From positions 49,343,398 through 49,407,397 of the forward strand of contig CM064480.1 in assembly GCA_032716605.1 (NCBI GenBank): 64,000 bases of DNA. The letters are read 5' to 3'. The notes under the pieces were generated by a model. It saw only the letters and a program-made list of their open reading frames with translations, did not search any database and was not told the DNA's origin. Made by a program: the position numbers and the translations under genes. Source of the DNA: Paralithodes platypus (Eukaryota; Arthropoda; Malacostraca; Decapoda; Lithodidae). This document shows positions 1-11,859 of this stretch, one piece after another (within the stretch, counting starts at the first letter, position 1; the number at the start of each line of letters is the position of its first letter).

Positions 1-24
1 CGTGTTCATAATTATAACTTCTGC

Positions 25-395
25 TTAAGGGGACATGGGCTGTTTTTCTGGTCACCCTTCTCCCTAATGTTTAGCCCCACTAGTTTTGAGGTTATAAGAC
101 GTTCGGCCCATTAGTTTGGCGATTTTAACACTTTTCGCCCCATTTTGTTGTCAATTTGAAGACCTTTCGTGCCATTTAGGTGTCGATTATTTCCTGGTGA
201 GCGTTAGCGAGCCTGCAATTTTAAGAAGAACCGGCCTTTGGCCGGGACATTTTTCTACCGAAAAATGTACAAATTTATCTTGAAGCGGGGTCTAGGGATT
301 GTTTTTCTAAGCTTGATGGAGGTCTAGGGAGGAAACTAAACAAATATATGAATAAATTAATTAATAGATCAAACAAACGGCCAGCCTCCCCTTAA
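25..395 (+). mobile_element. Family A MITE, copy 1 (complete)
   Basis: Non-coding element of 371 bp with TTAA at both ends followed inward by G runs (TTAAGGGG at the left, CCCCTTAA at the right). It carries the core shared by A and B: GGCGAGCG(A/T)TAGCGAGCC near 200, hairpin CCGGCC/GGCCGG near 231-245 and a second hairpin (ACATTTTTC paired with GAAAAATGT) near 248-269. Several further copies in the window have the same order of blocks. No coding capacity; presumably moved by a transposase encoded elsewhere. TTAA borders suggest a piggyBac-type mechanism. Confidence 0.8.
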
Positions 396-724
396 TTTGG
401 TGAATGCGTAATGCAAAAATATCCTTCAACTATCCGCAGTATAATTCACACATCCAGATAGGCTAGGTCAGTCAACTTTGTGTTACTGTTCAAGCCAATA
501 TTAGCACGTTGTGATTATTTAGCCAGTTTGTGCAGTCCTGCGAGGCCTTTACCAACAGTCAAACCATTTACAATCAGTTATATTGCTCTTGGTGGGATGG
601 AGTTTAGCTGTTCGGGTACTAGCGGATTAAGGGGGGATGGACGTATTTATTTGCTATTTTGTTTTTATTATTATATCATTAGCCTATAAGTAACACCCCG
701 CTCTTAACATTAATCATCAATTAC
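396..724. other. Unassigned spacer between two A elements
   Basis: AT-rich sequence between A copies 1 and 2. I see no gene or recognisable repeat; the single open frame lacks any family signature. Confidence 0.4.
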
Positions 725-1080
725 AAACCCCAATGTACTTGAATTATTATTGCAGTTTCCTTCCTTGACCTCCATCAACCTTAATACAACACCCCCAAGA
801 TCCCCCTTGAAGATAAATTTGTAAACAAAATTGATAGAAAAATTTCCTGCGCCGAAGACCGGTTCCTCTTAAATTTCAGGCTCACTATCGTTTGCCAGGA
901 AAACAAAAAATATCGACACCTAAATTGCATAAAAGGTGTTGGTATTGGCAAACAAATTGGCGTGAATTATCTTAAAATCGCCAAACTAATGGGGCAAACG
1001 TCTTAAAATCTCAGAATCAATGGAGCTAAACGTACCGTAAGGGAGAAGGAGGGACAGAAAAACCAACCTTCCCCCCTTAA
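725..1080 (-). mobile_element. Family A MITE, copy 2 (inverted)
   Basis: Reverse-complement A element ending in CCCCCCTTAA at 1080. It mirrors copy 1 at 25-395, so 25-1080 can fold back on itself. The core hairpins are decayed here, so this copy is older or damaged. The distal start is approximate. Confidence 0.7.
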
Positions 1081-1278
1081 CCGAGAGTGAAAGTATTAAA
1101 AAATACTGCTACAACAATCGCTCATAAATCCTTTCAGTTGGAGGGTTACTTTATACAATGTTCTCGGAAAACGACATACGATTATATACTTGGGTGAAAA
1201 GGGCTTTTTTAAGTCCATGGATACATATGGAAGGTATAAAGTATAAAGGTTCACATAAACTAAAGAATATATATATGC

Positions 1279-1279
1279 A

Positions 1280-1366
<87 letters not shown>
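1279..1366. repeat. (TA)n microsatellite
   Basis: About 88 bp of pure TA dinucleotides, giving fake Tyr/Ile open frames on both strands. Confidence 0.98.
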
Positions 1367-1370
<4 letters not shown>

Positions 1371-1410
1371 TGAGAACCTCAGCAGGTGATCTTGGACACC
1401 GCAACTTCCA

Positions 1411-2636
1411 TATCAGTAGGGTAATGAGAAGAAATAAGTTGTGGAACATCATGTTGATTTATTCAAATTTTCGGCGACGTCACGCAGCCACCCTCAGGAA
1501 AGGGTTACCAACAGATCCTAAAAATTGAGTATAACTCTGTATATATTGCTAAAAAAGGGATCACTAAAATGTTATACATTGTTGAACACGTCGCAACTTG
1601 CTTATCTAAGAAACAATTAAACAACATAATTCTGGCCAACTAGCCAAGTTTTAAATATAAAATTAATCTACGGCTAGACATCATCCAAATTCAAAATAGC
1701 TAAATTTCAATGCAACAATAGAAATACATAACACATTAGATATCAAATTGATATGTTATTATTTCTTTTTCAATTCAAATATTATTCTGAACTGTAAAGG
1801 CTAAAATCTATTAAAATTATCACCTACCGCTAAAGAGCGTTCAAAGTATTATGCTAATATTCAACCATGTGAGGGCAAAACTTAGCAAAAATAATCATAG
1901 TATACGAGAATATTAAAATAATCATAGTATACGAGAATATTAAAATAATCATAGTATACGAGAATATTAAAATAATCATAGTATACGAGAATATTAAAAT
2001 AATCATAGTATACGAGAATATTAAAATGAAGGACTTTACAAAAGAGTTCAAATTATATTGTAATACAAATTAATATCAAATCCTAGTAATCCTAATTACA
2101 TCGAACCGCAACATAAAGCAAACAATTATATTTTAATTACTTTACTCTAAGAACCAAAAGATAAGCGTTGAAATTCATATAAAGGAAAATTGTCACAAAC
2201 AAATCGGAACTCACCATGACACCCAGTCTCCTATGAAAGACGATGAGGGACTGATTAACTGAAATTTTTTGAGCCCTATATGTAAACTCACTAATAACAT
2301 ATAAATTTGATATCTAATGTGTTTTGTATTTCTATTGTTGCATTGAAATTTAGCTATTTTGAATTTGGATGATGTCTAGCCGTAGATTAATTTTATATTC
2401 AAAACTTGCCTAGTTGGCCAGAATTATGTTGTTTAATTGTTTCTTAGATAAGCAAGTTGCGACGTGTTCAACAATGTATAACATTTTAGTGATCCCTGTT
2501 TTAGCAATATATACAGAGTTATACTCAATTTTTAGGATCTGTTGGTAACCCTTTCCTGAGGGTGGCTGCGTGACGTCGCCGAAAATTTGAATAAATCAAC
2601 ATGATGTTCCACAACTTATTTCTTCTCATTACCCTA

Positions 2637-2642
<6 letters not shown>
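1411..2642. mobile_element. 1.23 kb foldback element with ~350 bp inverted arms
   Basis: Left arm 1411-1760 is the near-exact reverse complement of 2293-2642. The outer terminus is TATCAGTAGGGTAATGAGAA on the left and its complement on the right. The right end abuts a (TA)n tract directly; on the left 44 bp separate the arm from (TA)n. TA at both ends fits a TA-target (Tc1/mariner-type) insertion, but no transposase frame is present. The central spacer holds a 27 bp tandem repeat. Confidence 0.85.
1891..2025. repeat. 27 bp x 5 tandem repeat
   Basis: Five almost identical 27 bp units beginning ATAATCATAGTATACGAGAA, inside the spacer of the 1.23 kb foldback. The unit is divisible by three, so it yields an artificial repetitive open frame on the minus strand. 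Confidence 0.95.

Positions 2643-2703
<61 letters not shown>
2640..2703. repeat. (TA)n microsatellite
   Basis: About 64 bp of TA dinucleotides directly adjoining the right end of the foldback at 1411-2642. Confidence 0.98.
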
Positions 2704-2705
<2 letters not shown>

Positions 2706-3580
2706 TGTATATATAAAACACTGCCACTTTCTTTTCTTTTCCATTCCAACTACCGCACTATATGTGATCATGTTACCCTTTAAAAGATTAAATACTGAAG
2801 CATAGGAGCCAAATATCACTTCACAAGAATAGTCCATGATTTATTAACTCTTTATCGTGAGTGGAGCTTTCAAAGGTAGTCGCTTTCCGTTTCAGATTAT
2901 ATTTCCACAACCAGTATCAAACGGGTTGGGATATAGACCTAATATTAAAATGTAGCTATACCAAGTTTCATATGCGTATGCTGAGTATAGAATAGTTAGC
3001 TGGCTAATATATATAGACATTATGAAAAAATTATACATTAACAAACAAAATTAGAATTAATAAATTGAACTTCAAGTTCACCAACTTTTTCGCACGAAAA
3101 CGCAATGGAATAGATACATAGCGTTGTTTTAGTTGGACTGCAAATATTTATTAAGAAATTAAGCAACTATCCTACTCTCCACAAACAAATATAATACTTG
3201 AGAAGACAATAGTAAAGGCATAATGGTATTATTTCTAAAGATATTATATATTACTAGTATGTAGAACAGTCAGAAATGTAGGCTAACATTACTTCTATTA
3301 ATAATCTTTAATATATCATAAAGTGTTGGGCAGTTTGGCTAAAGACAACTTTCATAAATACAATTCCAGACACAGAAATAAGGTATGTATATATAATGTA
3401 GCAAAGAAACGGTAATGTACGGTACGTGTATATAATGTAGCGAAGATATGGTGTCCCTTACCATTAAAACTAAATCACTGTAACGGCCTGGCCATTAAGG
3501 AGGCATAAAAAGGAAGTAATGGTACCTGTAAGCCAAGAGCGGTACCGTGCATCTCCTTCTTCCACTCATAAACCAGTTTA
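2704..3580. other. Unassigned AT-rich stretch
   Basis: No gene, RNA or clear repeat recognised, apart from a short duplicated phrase (TATATAATGTAGC) near 3390-3440. Confidence 0.4.

Positions 3581-3581
<1 letters not shown>

Positions 3582-3632
<51 letters not shown>
3582..3632. repeat. (TA)n microsatellite
   Basis: About 50 bp of TA dinucleotides. Confidence 0.97.
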
Positions 3633-3636
<4 letters not shown>

Positions 3637-3684
3637 ATTTTTTGTTTTAACTCTGTATTTAAGGACGTACTGTACTTTCATTTT

Positions 3685-3862
3685 TTAGACTGGTTATCAT
3701 AAGACGATTTTACGCAGTTCAGAAAAGATCTCTAGGAATCAAAGGGGTAAAAACTATCTAAATTAACTCTACTCACAAGTTCTTTTTAAGCTGAAAATCA
3801 TCGTTTAGGAATAGCCAAAATAAACTATAGAAATTCGTCATACTCATCAAGGGGTTCTTAGT
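3685..3862. repeat. Relic of the D superfamily
   Basis: Contains the diverged half-site seen in D elements (AGACGATTTTA...CAG) and its inverted partner ending near AAGGGGTT. Termini are too decayed to show a target duplication. Confidence 0.45.
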
Positions 3863-4594
3863 CTGTATTTACCTATCATTTTACATATGACTTCTATTGT
3901 TTGATCTTTATTTTCTTTGTTTTACTTGTCCTTCGGTGCTATAGGTGCCCTGGGGTTGCCTATACAGCAACTTATAGTGCTTGCAATTTTTCAGCTCTAC
4001 CTATTGCACTCAGGGTCTCAGAAAAATCAATAAAATACAACTCTGGGAAACATGCGGGGGTAGACACGACAGCATTACAAGGACCAATATTTTTTCGACA
4101 ACGTTTCTGGGATCTCTTGTATTGGTATCAGAAATTAGCTTGATGGTAATTATATTAGGTGATATAATGATTATAAAAGTAATTCTTATGCTTCCAGTCC
4201 AGAGTTGTCGAAAAACGAGGAGGGAAATATAACGAGCTCCTGTGATACCGGCTTTACTTCGTCGTAAATGTGTTCGGTACCTACTTATGAACAATTATCC
4301 TTTTATGAGCTTGGCCTTGGCGCTATTCTTGGAAACCAAAATTACCAATAATGTGCTTAGTGTTTTATAGTGGAGGGAGATGTGGCTCAGTGGATAGTGA
4401 TGCAGATGAAATAAATAAATTATATTATTTGTAATTCAATTTCACGAAATACTGCCGTCGTTTTATCAAAGGGATCATCTCTATTTACAAACACTCATAC
4501 ATGCCCTGGAATTGCACCGAGGCAGTCAAAGTTGGCCCGAGACTGTTTAATGGTCCCATGGCGGTAGCATGGGAATGAGGCGATTGAATTGGTC
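3863..4594. other. Unassigned stretch with a tRNA-like A box
   Basis: No gene recognised. Near 4381-4398 the phrase GATGTGGCTCAGTGGATAG resembles a tRNA 5' half (A box TGGCTCAGTGG), but no B box follows at the right distance, so at most it is a truncated SINE head. Confidence 0.35.
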
Positions 4595-4986
4595 TTAAGG
4601 GGGGTCACCTGCTTTGTTTATCTTTCTCTCCTTTTCTCTTTTTCCCTGGCTTATATCCATTCGGCTCCATTCAGCCAACTGTTTTAAGACGTTTATCCCC
4701 ATCCAGGTGTCGATTTCTTCCTGGCGAGCGATAGCGAGCCATCATTGTATGGAGAAATCCGGCTTCGCCAGAGACATTTTTATATCGAAAAATGTACAAA
4801 TTTAGCTTGCTGTAAACAAATAAATATGCTGTACATATATGCTGGCTCGCTACCGCACGCCAGGAAAATATTGACACCTATTGTAGTGGGGGGTAAACGT
4901 CTTAAAACAGTAGGCTGAATGGGGCCGAATGGATACAAGCCAAAGAGAGAGGGAGAGAGAGAGAAAAGCGAGGTAAGATCCCTTAA
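4595..4986 (+). mobile_element. Family B palindromic MITE, copy 1
   Basis: About 390 bp element bordered by TTAA, with inverted arms of about 150 bp. Arm landmarks are CATTCGGC(C/T)CCATTCAGCC, AAGACGTTTATCCCCATCC and GGCGAGCGATAGCGAGCC, mirrored on the right. It contains the CCGGC-TTC-GC(C)GG and ACATTTTT hairpins shared with family A. Non-coding. Confidence 0.85.
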
Positions 4987-5142
4987 TTAGTTAATTTGGG
5001 CTGAATAATGGATTGGGTTAAGCAGTCGAATTGGGATAAGCTATCGAAATGGGCAGTATTGTCCAATTGGCCAATAATGAGGTTATCTTCTGAATGCAGT
5101 CACTATTTTTCATCCAATTCCGTTCATGCATTTTTGAGATAC

Positions 5143-5363
5143 CCCGTAAAATGGCGTAACTTCAGACAAGGGGGTATACTTCGGACATTTCTGGATAAAA
5201 TTATATAAGCTGTAGTTATGGAAAAATGGCTCTGCATTATGGAAAAACACCCTGACATACTTGTTTTTCCATATCATGTATTTATCCCATAACTGCGGTT
5301 CATTATATTTTTTTCCAGAATGTCCGAAATTATCTCCCCGTCCAAAGTTACGTCATTTTACCG
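5143..5363 (+). mobile_element. Family J palindromic MITE, copy 1
   Basis: About 220 bp with inverted ends: GTAAAATGGCGTAACTT at the left and AAGTTACGTCATTTTAC at the right. A second copy lies inverted at 17249-17490, which supports a discrete mobile unit. Target duplication not resolved. Confidence 0.75.
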
Positions 5364-5405
5364 GTACCGCTTGTACATGTTTAGGGGTTAAACTTACAGT
5401 CTTAA

Positions 5406-5612
5406 CCCCTTCTGTACCGGCGACGTCTTCTTAACTTTATTCTAGCTATATTTAGAGGATTTTGTGCAATTTAAGAAGGATCTGTGACAGCAAAAAGGGT
5501 TAAGTGAGATAGTTCGAAGCCTATTGTTTGCTGGAGGCCTTATGTAAACTGAATAAAATAGTTTTATAGTAGCCATAATAAAGTTAAAGTGCCGTCGCCG
5601 GTACAGAAGGGG
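5406..5612 (+). mobile_element. Family D MITE (207 bp, TTAA flanks)
   Basis: Starts CCCCTTCTGTACCGGCGACG, ends with the inverted equivalent GCCGGTACAGAAGGGG, and is flanked by TTAA at 5402-5405 and 5613-5616. The length of 207 bp recurs in six other copies. Inner arms continue as a longer imperfect inverted repeat. CCC-initial termini plus TTAA duplication are typical of piggyBac elements. Confidence 0.9.
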
Positions 5613-5739
5613 TTAAATCCTAAACGGAGTCATTCAACCATACCAATTATTTTGTTTGAAATCCTTAGGCTAGGTAATCAGTAGGCCAATGTTTCCCAGT
5701 GAGTATAGTCGTTTTTACTCGGGTATAAAATATATATAC

Positions 5740-6850
5740 ATTCGGTTTCTATTCCTCCATCTGTGCCTTTGTCTCTAATTTTCTTTCCGGCCGTTTCATT
5801 GCTGCGGTTGTGGACGGCCATCGCTCATTTCCTCATCCTATCAACTCTGGTGTTCCTCAATGTCCTATCTCCTATTCTCTTTCTAATTTGCATAAATGAT
5901 CTTCTCAACTGTACATCCAGTCCCATCCATTCATATGCAGACGACTCTACTTTCCACCACGCAATTAGTTTTCCAGAACGCCCTAGCCAGCAGTCCCTCA
6001 AATGCAAACGTAAGGAAGCCATAAAATAATTATCTTCTGATTGAGCTACTATTTCCAATTGGGGTAGAGAAAACTTTGTTGCATTTAATGCTTCCAAAAC
6101 TCCCGTCAGGAACCTCCGGAGGACTATCCCTTATTCTTCAACAATACAAAAATCAACCCTTCATCTTCTCTCAACGTTCTCGGTGTCTCTTTTTCTTCTG
6201 CTCTCACTTGGAAGGACCATATTACCAGTCTCGCTAAGGCAGCCTCCCAGAAGCTGGGTGTGCTCAACCGCCTCAAGGGGTTCTTTACCCCTGCGCAGCT
6301 TCTTGCTCTGTACAGGGGCACAGTGCATCCTTGTATTGAGCATTGTTCACATGTGTGGGGAGGATCCTCTCACACCGCACTCCTAGACAAATTAGAAAGG
6401 AAAGCCTTTCGTATCATTAACTCCCGTCCACTAACCAACTCTCTGCAATCTCTCTCTCTCTTCGCCGCAATGTTGCATCTCTCTCGCTATTCTTTCGCTA
6501 CTACAATAATCAGTGTTCCTCGGAGCTTTCCCAGTGTATACCACCTCCTCTACGTATGGTACGTAGTACCCGCCTTGCAACACAATCCCACCCCTATTCT
6601 GTGCAACTCTCCAACCCAAGAGTGAAATGTTATTCTCAAACTTTCTTCCATTCAACTGCTGAGCTCTGGAAATCTCTCCCAGAATCAGTCTTTCCCTCTT
6701 CCTATGACTTAAATTCCTTCAAACTCCGTGTGTCCAGGCATTTTAACTCGAACGTCCCTTGATTTTGGCCCTGTCACTCTTTCAAATCTGAGGGAGGCAC
6801 TCGCTGAAGGCAGTTATGCCTTTTGTCTCCCTCATTCACATAGAACAACA
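5740..6850 (+). pseudogene. Decayed non-LTR retrotransposon: reverse transcriptase C-terminal half and 3' UTR
   Basis: Plus-strand remnant of a LINE-type polyprotein. The fragment from 5763 contains the palm segment with LFLICINDLL and the catalytic YADD box (codons 5934-5945). After a gap of broken frames, the frame from 6260 reads through the thumb-like region (LNRLKGFFTPAQLLALYRG, then HVWGGSSHTALLDKLERKAF). The last frame from 6556 ends at a stop near 6762 with a tail typical of these proteins (TFFHSTAELWKSLPESVFPS). At least three frameshifts break it, one within the usual GVPQG box just before 5870, so it is inactive. The 3' end runs to a short A-rich tail near 6850. Similarity is to the Jockey/I-like group by my recognition; the exact clade is not certain. 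The 5' end is missing and no target duplication was found. Confidence 0.85.
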
Positions 6851-7113
6851 AAAAAACGTCGTCAGTTTTTGTGAGAAGCTCTGTTGACAGACAGTAAGAT
6901 CACATAATCCCCACATACTCCGTAAGACGGTGAAGAAAAAAACCATATACGGTAGCCAACCAGTTTAATCAGTGAGTAAAATGAGCATCTAGCAATAAAA
7001 CAAAATGAAATATATTCAACCTCCCAGAGTTCGTGGAGAGCGGTATATACGACTGGGGCTGGAAGCGGAGGAAGTGAGACGGGGAGATGAATGTCAGGTT
7101 ACGGAAATTACAG

Positions 7114-7502
7114 TTAAGGGGGGTCACCTGCTTTCTTTCTCTTTTTCTCCTTTTCTCTCTTTCTCTGGCTTGTATTCATTCGGCCCCATTCAGCCAACTG
7201 TTTTAAGACGTTTATCCCCATCCAGGTGTCAATTTCTTCCTGGCGAGCGATAGCGAGCCAGCATTGTATGGAGAAATCCGGCTTCGCCGGAGACATTTTT
7301 CTATCGAAAAATTTACAAATTTAGCTTGCTGTCAAAAACAAAATATACTGTATATATGCTGGCTCGCTACCGCTCGCCAGGAAAATATTGACACCTAGAT
7401 GGGGGTAAACGTCTTAAAGCAGTAGGCTGAATGGGGCCGAATGGATACAAGCCAAAAAAAGCGGTAGAGAAAAAGAACAAAAAAGCGAGATGGGCTCCCT
7501 AA
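7114..7502 (+). mobile_element. Family B palindromic MITE, copy 2
   Basis: Left border TTAA then GGGGGGTCACC; right border CTCCCTAAG (TTAA decayed). Arms, GGCGAGCGATAGCGAGCC core and CCGGCTTCGCCGG hairpin are intact. Confidence 0.85.
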
Positions 7503-7644
7503 GAGGAAAGCGGTATTAAGACTTATAGTAATAGGACGCTATTCTTCATTTTATCCAGGCTTCCATTAGATTAGACAATTTGATACAGCTTAAGGGAGCT
7601 CTGACGGTATTGTGCAGCATAATTTACTGGTTCGGCTCAATGGT

Positions 7645-7972
7645 TTAAGGAAGGGGTTTAGTTTGCTCTCTAAACCTCTATCAAGCTTAAAAAAACACAC
7701 ACGAGACCCCCCTTCGATATAAATTTGTAAAATTTTCGGTAGAAAAATGTTCCACCGAAGGTCGATTCCTCTTCAAATACAGGCTCGCTATCGCTCGCCA
7801 GGAAAAAAATCGACACCTAAATGGCACGAAAGGTCTTAATATTGGCAAAGAAATGGGGAAAAAGGTCTGAAAATCGGCAAACTAATGGGGCGAATGATTT
7901 GAAATTTCATAACTAATAAAGCTAAACATGAGGGAGGAGGAGTACTTGAAAAACCAACTGCCTCCCCTTAAG
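7645..7972 (-). mobile_element. Family A MITE, copy 3 (minus)
   Basis: Reverse-complement A element. It includes GGCTCGCTATCGCTCGCC near 7785 and ends CTCCCCTTAA. The left border is degraded. Confidence 0.75.
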
Positions 7973-8507
7973 AAGGATAACAAACACCAAAAGTTATTAG
8001 ATTTATATCAATCATCCCTTTAACTCGCACAGACCCTTTTTAAACTTGTTAAAAGTGTCTAATTACAACCAAAATACAATAAATGAATGCCTCATTATAT
8101 ACTGAAACGGTTAAGTCATCTCGCAACCTGACCACCTCGTTACAACAAAAACGAAAATAACCTGAACAAACATTTAGCTGAATATAACTTTCTCCAAATT
8201 AGGTTAGTTGTGCTAATATCCACGGGAGTCACAAATATAGTCATCAATAACGATACTGTGATAAAAGGCAGTTATTAGACATTGTAATCTCAACGGTCCC
8301 TGTATCATATCGTACATCTTCACCATACCCTTTACAGAATTAAAGAACTATTAGAGAACCCAAATACCCATAGCTACCTGCCCAAATTTTGGAGAGGATA
8401 GGCTATGATTTGGTAAGCTATGCCTTGGTAATCTATGCTAGGGGTTACGATTTCTGCCCAACTTAGAATGAACAGACTATAGTGTGGTAGTGGCAACTTT
8501 CTCTTAG
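7973..8507. other. Unassigned AT-rich stretch
   Basis: No gene or confident repeat. A weak D-like half-site may lie near 8010-8070. Confidence 0.35.
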
Positions 8508-8860
8508 GGGTACTTCACACAGTCAGGAATGCGAGCTAGAATCACTAGGTGTAATGATTCCTGGTGATTCCTGGGAATACACTGCGAATGTCTGCAATTC
8601 CCCGTGGACTAACAACACCGTAGGAACCAGTGGGAGTGTACCTGCGAATCACTGGGAATCACCAGGAATCACCTGGATAAAACCAGGAATGAAGTGCATG
8701 CGAGTTATTGAAAATTTGAAAATTTCGGATTACTGTAATATACGAGTGAGTCGATAGGAGTATTATAGGAATCACTGGGAATTAGATAGGAGTCACTGGG
8801 AGTCACCGAGCATCACTGGGATTTGTTAGGAATGAGATGCGAGTATGCCAGGCATGGCCC
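8508..8860. repeat. Family R: fragment of the CACTGGGA hairpin repeat
   Basis: Begins GGGGTACTTCACACAGTC followed by GAATGCGAGCTAGAATCAC, the same end as the large hairpin at 9749-10392. It then contains diverged ~10 bp subrepeats of the form (G/A)A(A/G)TCACTGG. Likely a rearranged older copy. Confidence 0.7.
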
Positions 8861-9748
8861 CCATTGGGTGTTTGACCCTATAATTGAAATTAATTATTCC
8901 TCAAGTATGTCTCTTGTAGGCTATAACTACAGTCCTCTAATATCATCATTAAGTACAATGACTGTATTCAGACATCATTATAGACATTAATACAATACGA
9001 TAAGTCTGTATTATTATGTACCGTAAGGTCATGATATTAATGCTTATTATACTTTACGAAACAAATATATTTAATCTATTGTCTAAATAGTGGATAGTTT
9101 ATCATTCCCACCTTCTTCTTTTCATTCGTTACCGAGTTCTGTAATATTTCATACGATTACCGATTACCGGTACCTAATATAGGTAACACTTATAGGTTGT
9201 GTTTGTTTGCTTAGGTTAGGTCATGGGAGTTGCAGAACTTCTAGAGTATTAACCGTCGACTACAACGGCCTCTAAACAACCAAGCCATGATTACGCTGGC
9301 TCAAACTTTACCCCGGCGACTACAATGCCCCTCGCAGTAGTAATCCAAACACCACTGTCCACCACCAAACGAAGTTGACATTTAAAAACACATACAAACA
9401 CGTATCCACCACCACAAAACGAACTTGACATTTTAAAACACATACAAACACGTATCCACCACTCTCGTTATGTTAGGTAAGGGGAGTTGCAGAACCTGTA
9501 GACTACAAGTAGGGTATTGTAACATTGACCATACATTGTTCACATTATTTAATTACCTCAACTACCGTAACTTCCTTCTCTACACACAATCACTGGGTGA
9601 ATACAATGTCTTGTGGGAAATTGTACTTACACAGGTTAATACTAGGCCTAATTATAATGTTTGACCATGAAAACTTAACTACCCGTATACTGTATATTAT
9701 ACTTTCACATGAGAAGTATTACAGGTTTATATTAATACTATATTTATT
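8861..9748. other. Unassigned stretch with a ~50 bp tandem duplication
   Basis: No gene recognised. A ~50 bp unit (containing GTTGACATTTAAAAACACAT or close variants, ending ACAAACACGTATCC) occurs twice in tandem at about 9359-9460. Confidence 0.5.
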
Positions 9749-10392
9749 AAAGGGTACTTCACACAGTCACGAATGCGAGCTAGAATCACTATGAGTAGCT
9801 GAAAATTCGGATTCCTGGGCCTATTCGCGGTGAAAATTCGATGACTCCTAGTGACTCTAGCGATATCCTAGTGACTCTAGCGATATCCTAGTGATTCCTG
9901 TTAGACTCCCAGTGACTCCAAACCACTCGCGGCCGATTGGCCCTGTCCGACAAAATGTTCACTATGTTTAAAGTTCTAGCAACGAATCGGACCATTCCCA
10001 GTGACTCCCAGTTGATTCCCAGTGATCCCCAGTGACTCCCAATGGGTCCTGGTGATGCTCGGTATTTCGTATCTGATTCGCGGACAACTTTTGGTTTCAG
10101 TTCCAGTTCATACCAGAATCACCAGGACTCACTGGGAGTCACTGGGGATCACTGGGAATCACTGGGAGTGGTCCGATTCGCGGCGAGAACCTTAAACACG
10201 GTGAACATTTTGTCGGACAGGGCCACTCGGCCGGGACTGGTTTGGAGTCACTGGGAGTCTAACAGGAATCACTAGGATATCGCTAGAGTCACTAGGAGTA
10301 TCAATTTTCACCGCGAATAGGCCCAGGAATCCGAATTTTCAGCTACTCCTAGTGGTTCTAGCTCGCATTCCTGACTGTGTGAAGTACCCTTT
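9749..10392. mobile_element. 644 bp hairpin element built of ~10 bp subrepeats (family R)
   Basis: Left terminus AAAGGGTACTTCACACAGTC and right terminus its complement. Arms of about 300 bp (9749-10050 and 10090-10392) pair closely across a loop of about 40-60 bp. Within the arms a ~10 bp motif recurs (TCACTGGGAG or GAATCACTGG, in complement on the left arm). Non-coding. Flanks are AT-rich (TTA-type) but an exact target duplication is ambiguous. Confidence 0.85.
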
Positions 10393-11490
10393 ACAGTGTC
10401 CAGGCAAGAGAGACTGGGATAGTGTTATAGACCAGTCATGCCCAGAACGTGCTAGACTGGTAATTGGTCTGCCTATAATGGCTTTCCGGGGGATTTGTGG
10501 TGACAGAGGCGAATATGTGTTCTCTAGGTCCTATACTTAATTTCTTTTCTCCTTCCAGGTTGATATGGTAGTCTTGTGTATTTGTATGGACACTATATGG
10601 TACACTCCTGCCATTTAATTAGTGTTATGTTGGTTATGTTTTTTAGGTGCCGTAATGAATCTTAGTACTGGGCAGGAAGTGTAAGGCAGCGAGAAGAAAG
10701 CCGGAAAAATAATGGTGGAAGGAGAGAGCGGAAGAAAAGGCCATATTTCTGAGAGCCGGTTGGGAAGCCTATTGTTAACCGTAGTATGGGTGCTATGATA
10801 GGAGTCCTTTGTTCCTATTGCTATACCTAGGGGAAGCTCGGGATTAGTTGTCCACCTATATATATATATATATATATACTGTATAAGACAAGATAAATGG
10901 GAAACAAAAATCATGTTTTAAAATCTCTGATATTTCCAGAGGTATTAGTATGGTTGTGCAATTTGCTTTCGTTTGTTTCATTTTTGTTTTTTTTTTAATT
11001 ATGATATAATAGTATTTGCTGAAGAGATGTACGTGGTTAGACAGGCAGTAATTCAGTAGCCAATCCTAATATCAGTACGCAGAGTAAGGAGCAAGGAAAA
11101 CCAATTGCTAAACAAATGTGTATTATGCTATTTTAATTGTATTGGTTATAGATATGGAAATAAGAAACCCAAACACAGAATATAACAACCAATGTATTGA
11201 TTAAGTCTGTAATGTATGTATATATTACTTGCCAATGCTCCACTTGAAATATACACAAGTGGGAACATTATTACCTGGTAAATTAAAACGTTCTGATCCG
11301 ACGTCTTATGGGTTAATATGATATTTTGTTACCGGTACATAATTATTGAAGATTGTGCTTGCTTTCCCATTTCGAACAATGTATTTTAGTCTGTCCCCTA
11401 TGCTAACCAAAACGCCTTTTCAGACTTCCTTCAAACTAAAAAAAAAATATTCCACCCAGTCCCTACCTTCAAGTCTTCTAAGTTCCAAAA
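10393..11490. other. Unassigned stretch with a small (TA)n
   Basis: No gene found. (TA)11 lies at about 10857-10878. Confidence 0.4.
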
Positions 11491-11496
11491 AAAAAT

Positions 11497-11515
11497 ATTA
11501 ATAATAATAATACCG

Positions 11516-11584
<69 letters not shown>
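11497..11584. repeat. (TAA)n microsatellite
   Basis: Nearly pure AAT/TAA trinucleotides from about 11497, interrupted by a short CCGGG segment, followed by A-rich sequence to 11630. Confidence 0.95.
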
Positions 11585-11586
<2 letters not shown>

Positions 11587-11859
11587 CAAAAAAATAAAAA
11601 AAAAAATAAAAAAAAATAAAAATAAATAAACACCGGCATGGGGTGACGCGGTTTTATTATCGCCAAACTAATAGCATGAAACTTTAAAAAAATTCCAAAC
11701 TAATGGAGTTTCAAAAAGACCCCCTCGGGGTCAAATTGGAAGTACTAGCCTATAGGAAAACACACTCACCAAGAGACAGTAATGTTTCCTTCAACCACCA
11801 CTCACACATCAGCCTACTAAATCATCTTCACCAACTCCAACATTACAAAACACCCAAAA

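Noticed and set aside
1096..1452. Open frames of Tyr/Ile repeats around (TA)n tracts (also 2525-2837, 3475-3681, 18543-18884)
   Set aside because: Translations of TA microsatellites; no domain and mirrored on both strands.
4381..4410. tRNA gene
   Set aside because: Only a 5' half with an A box; no B box or 3' half.
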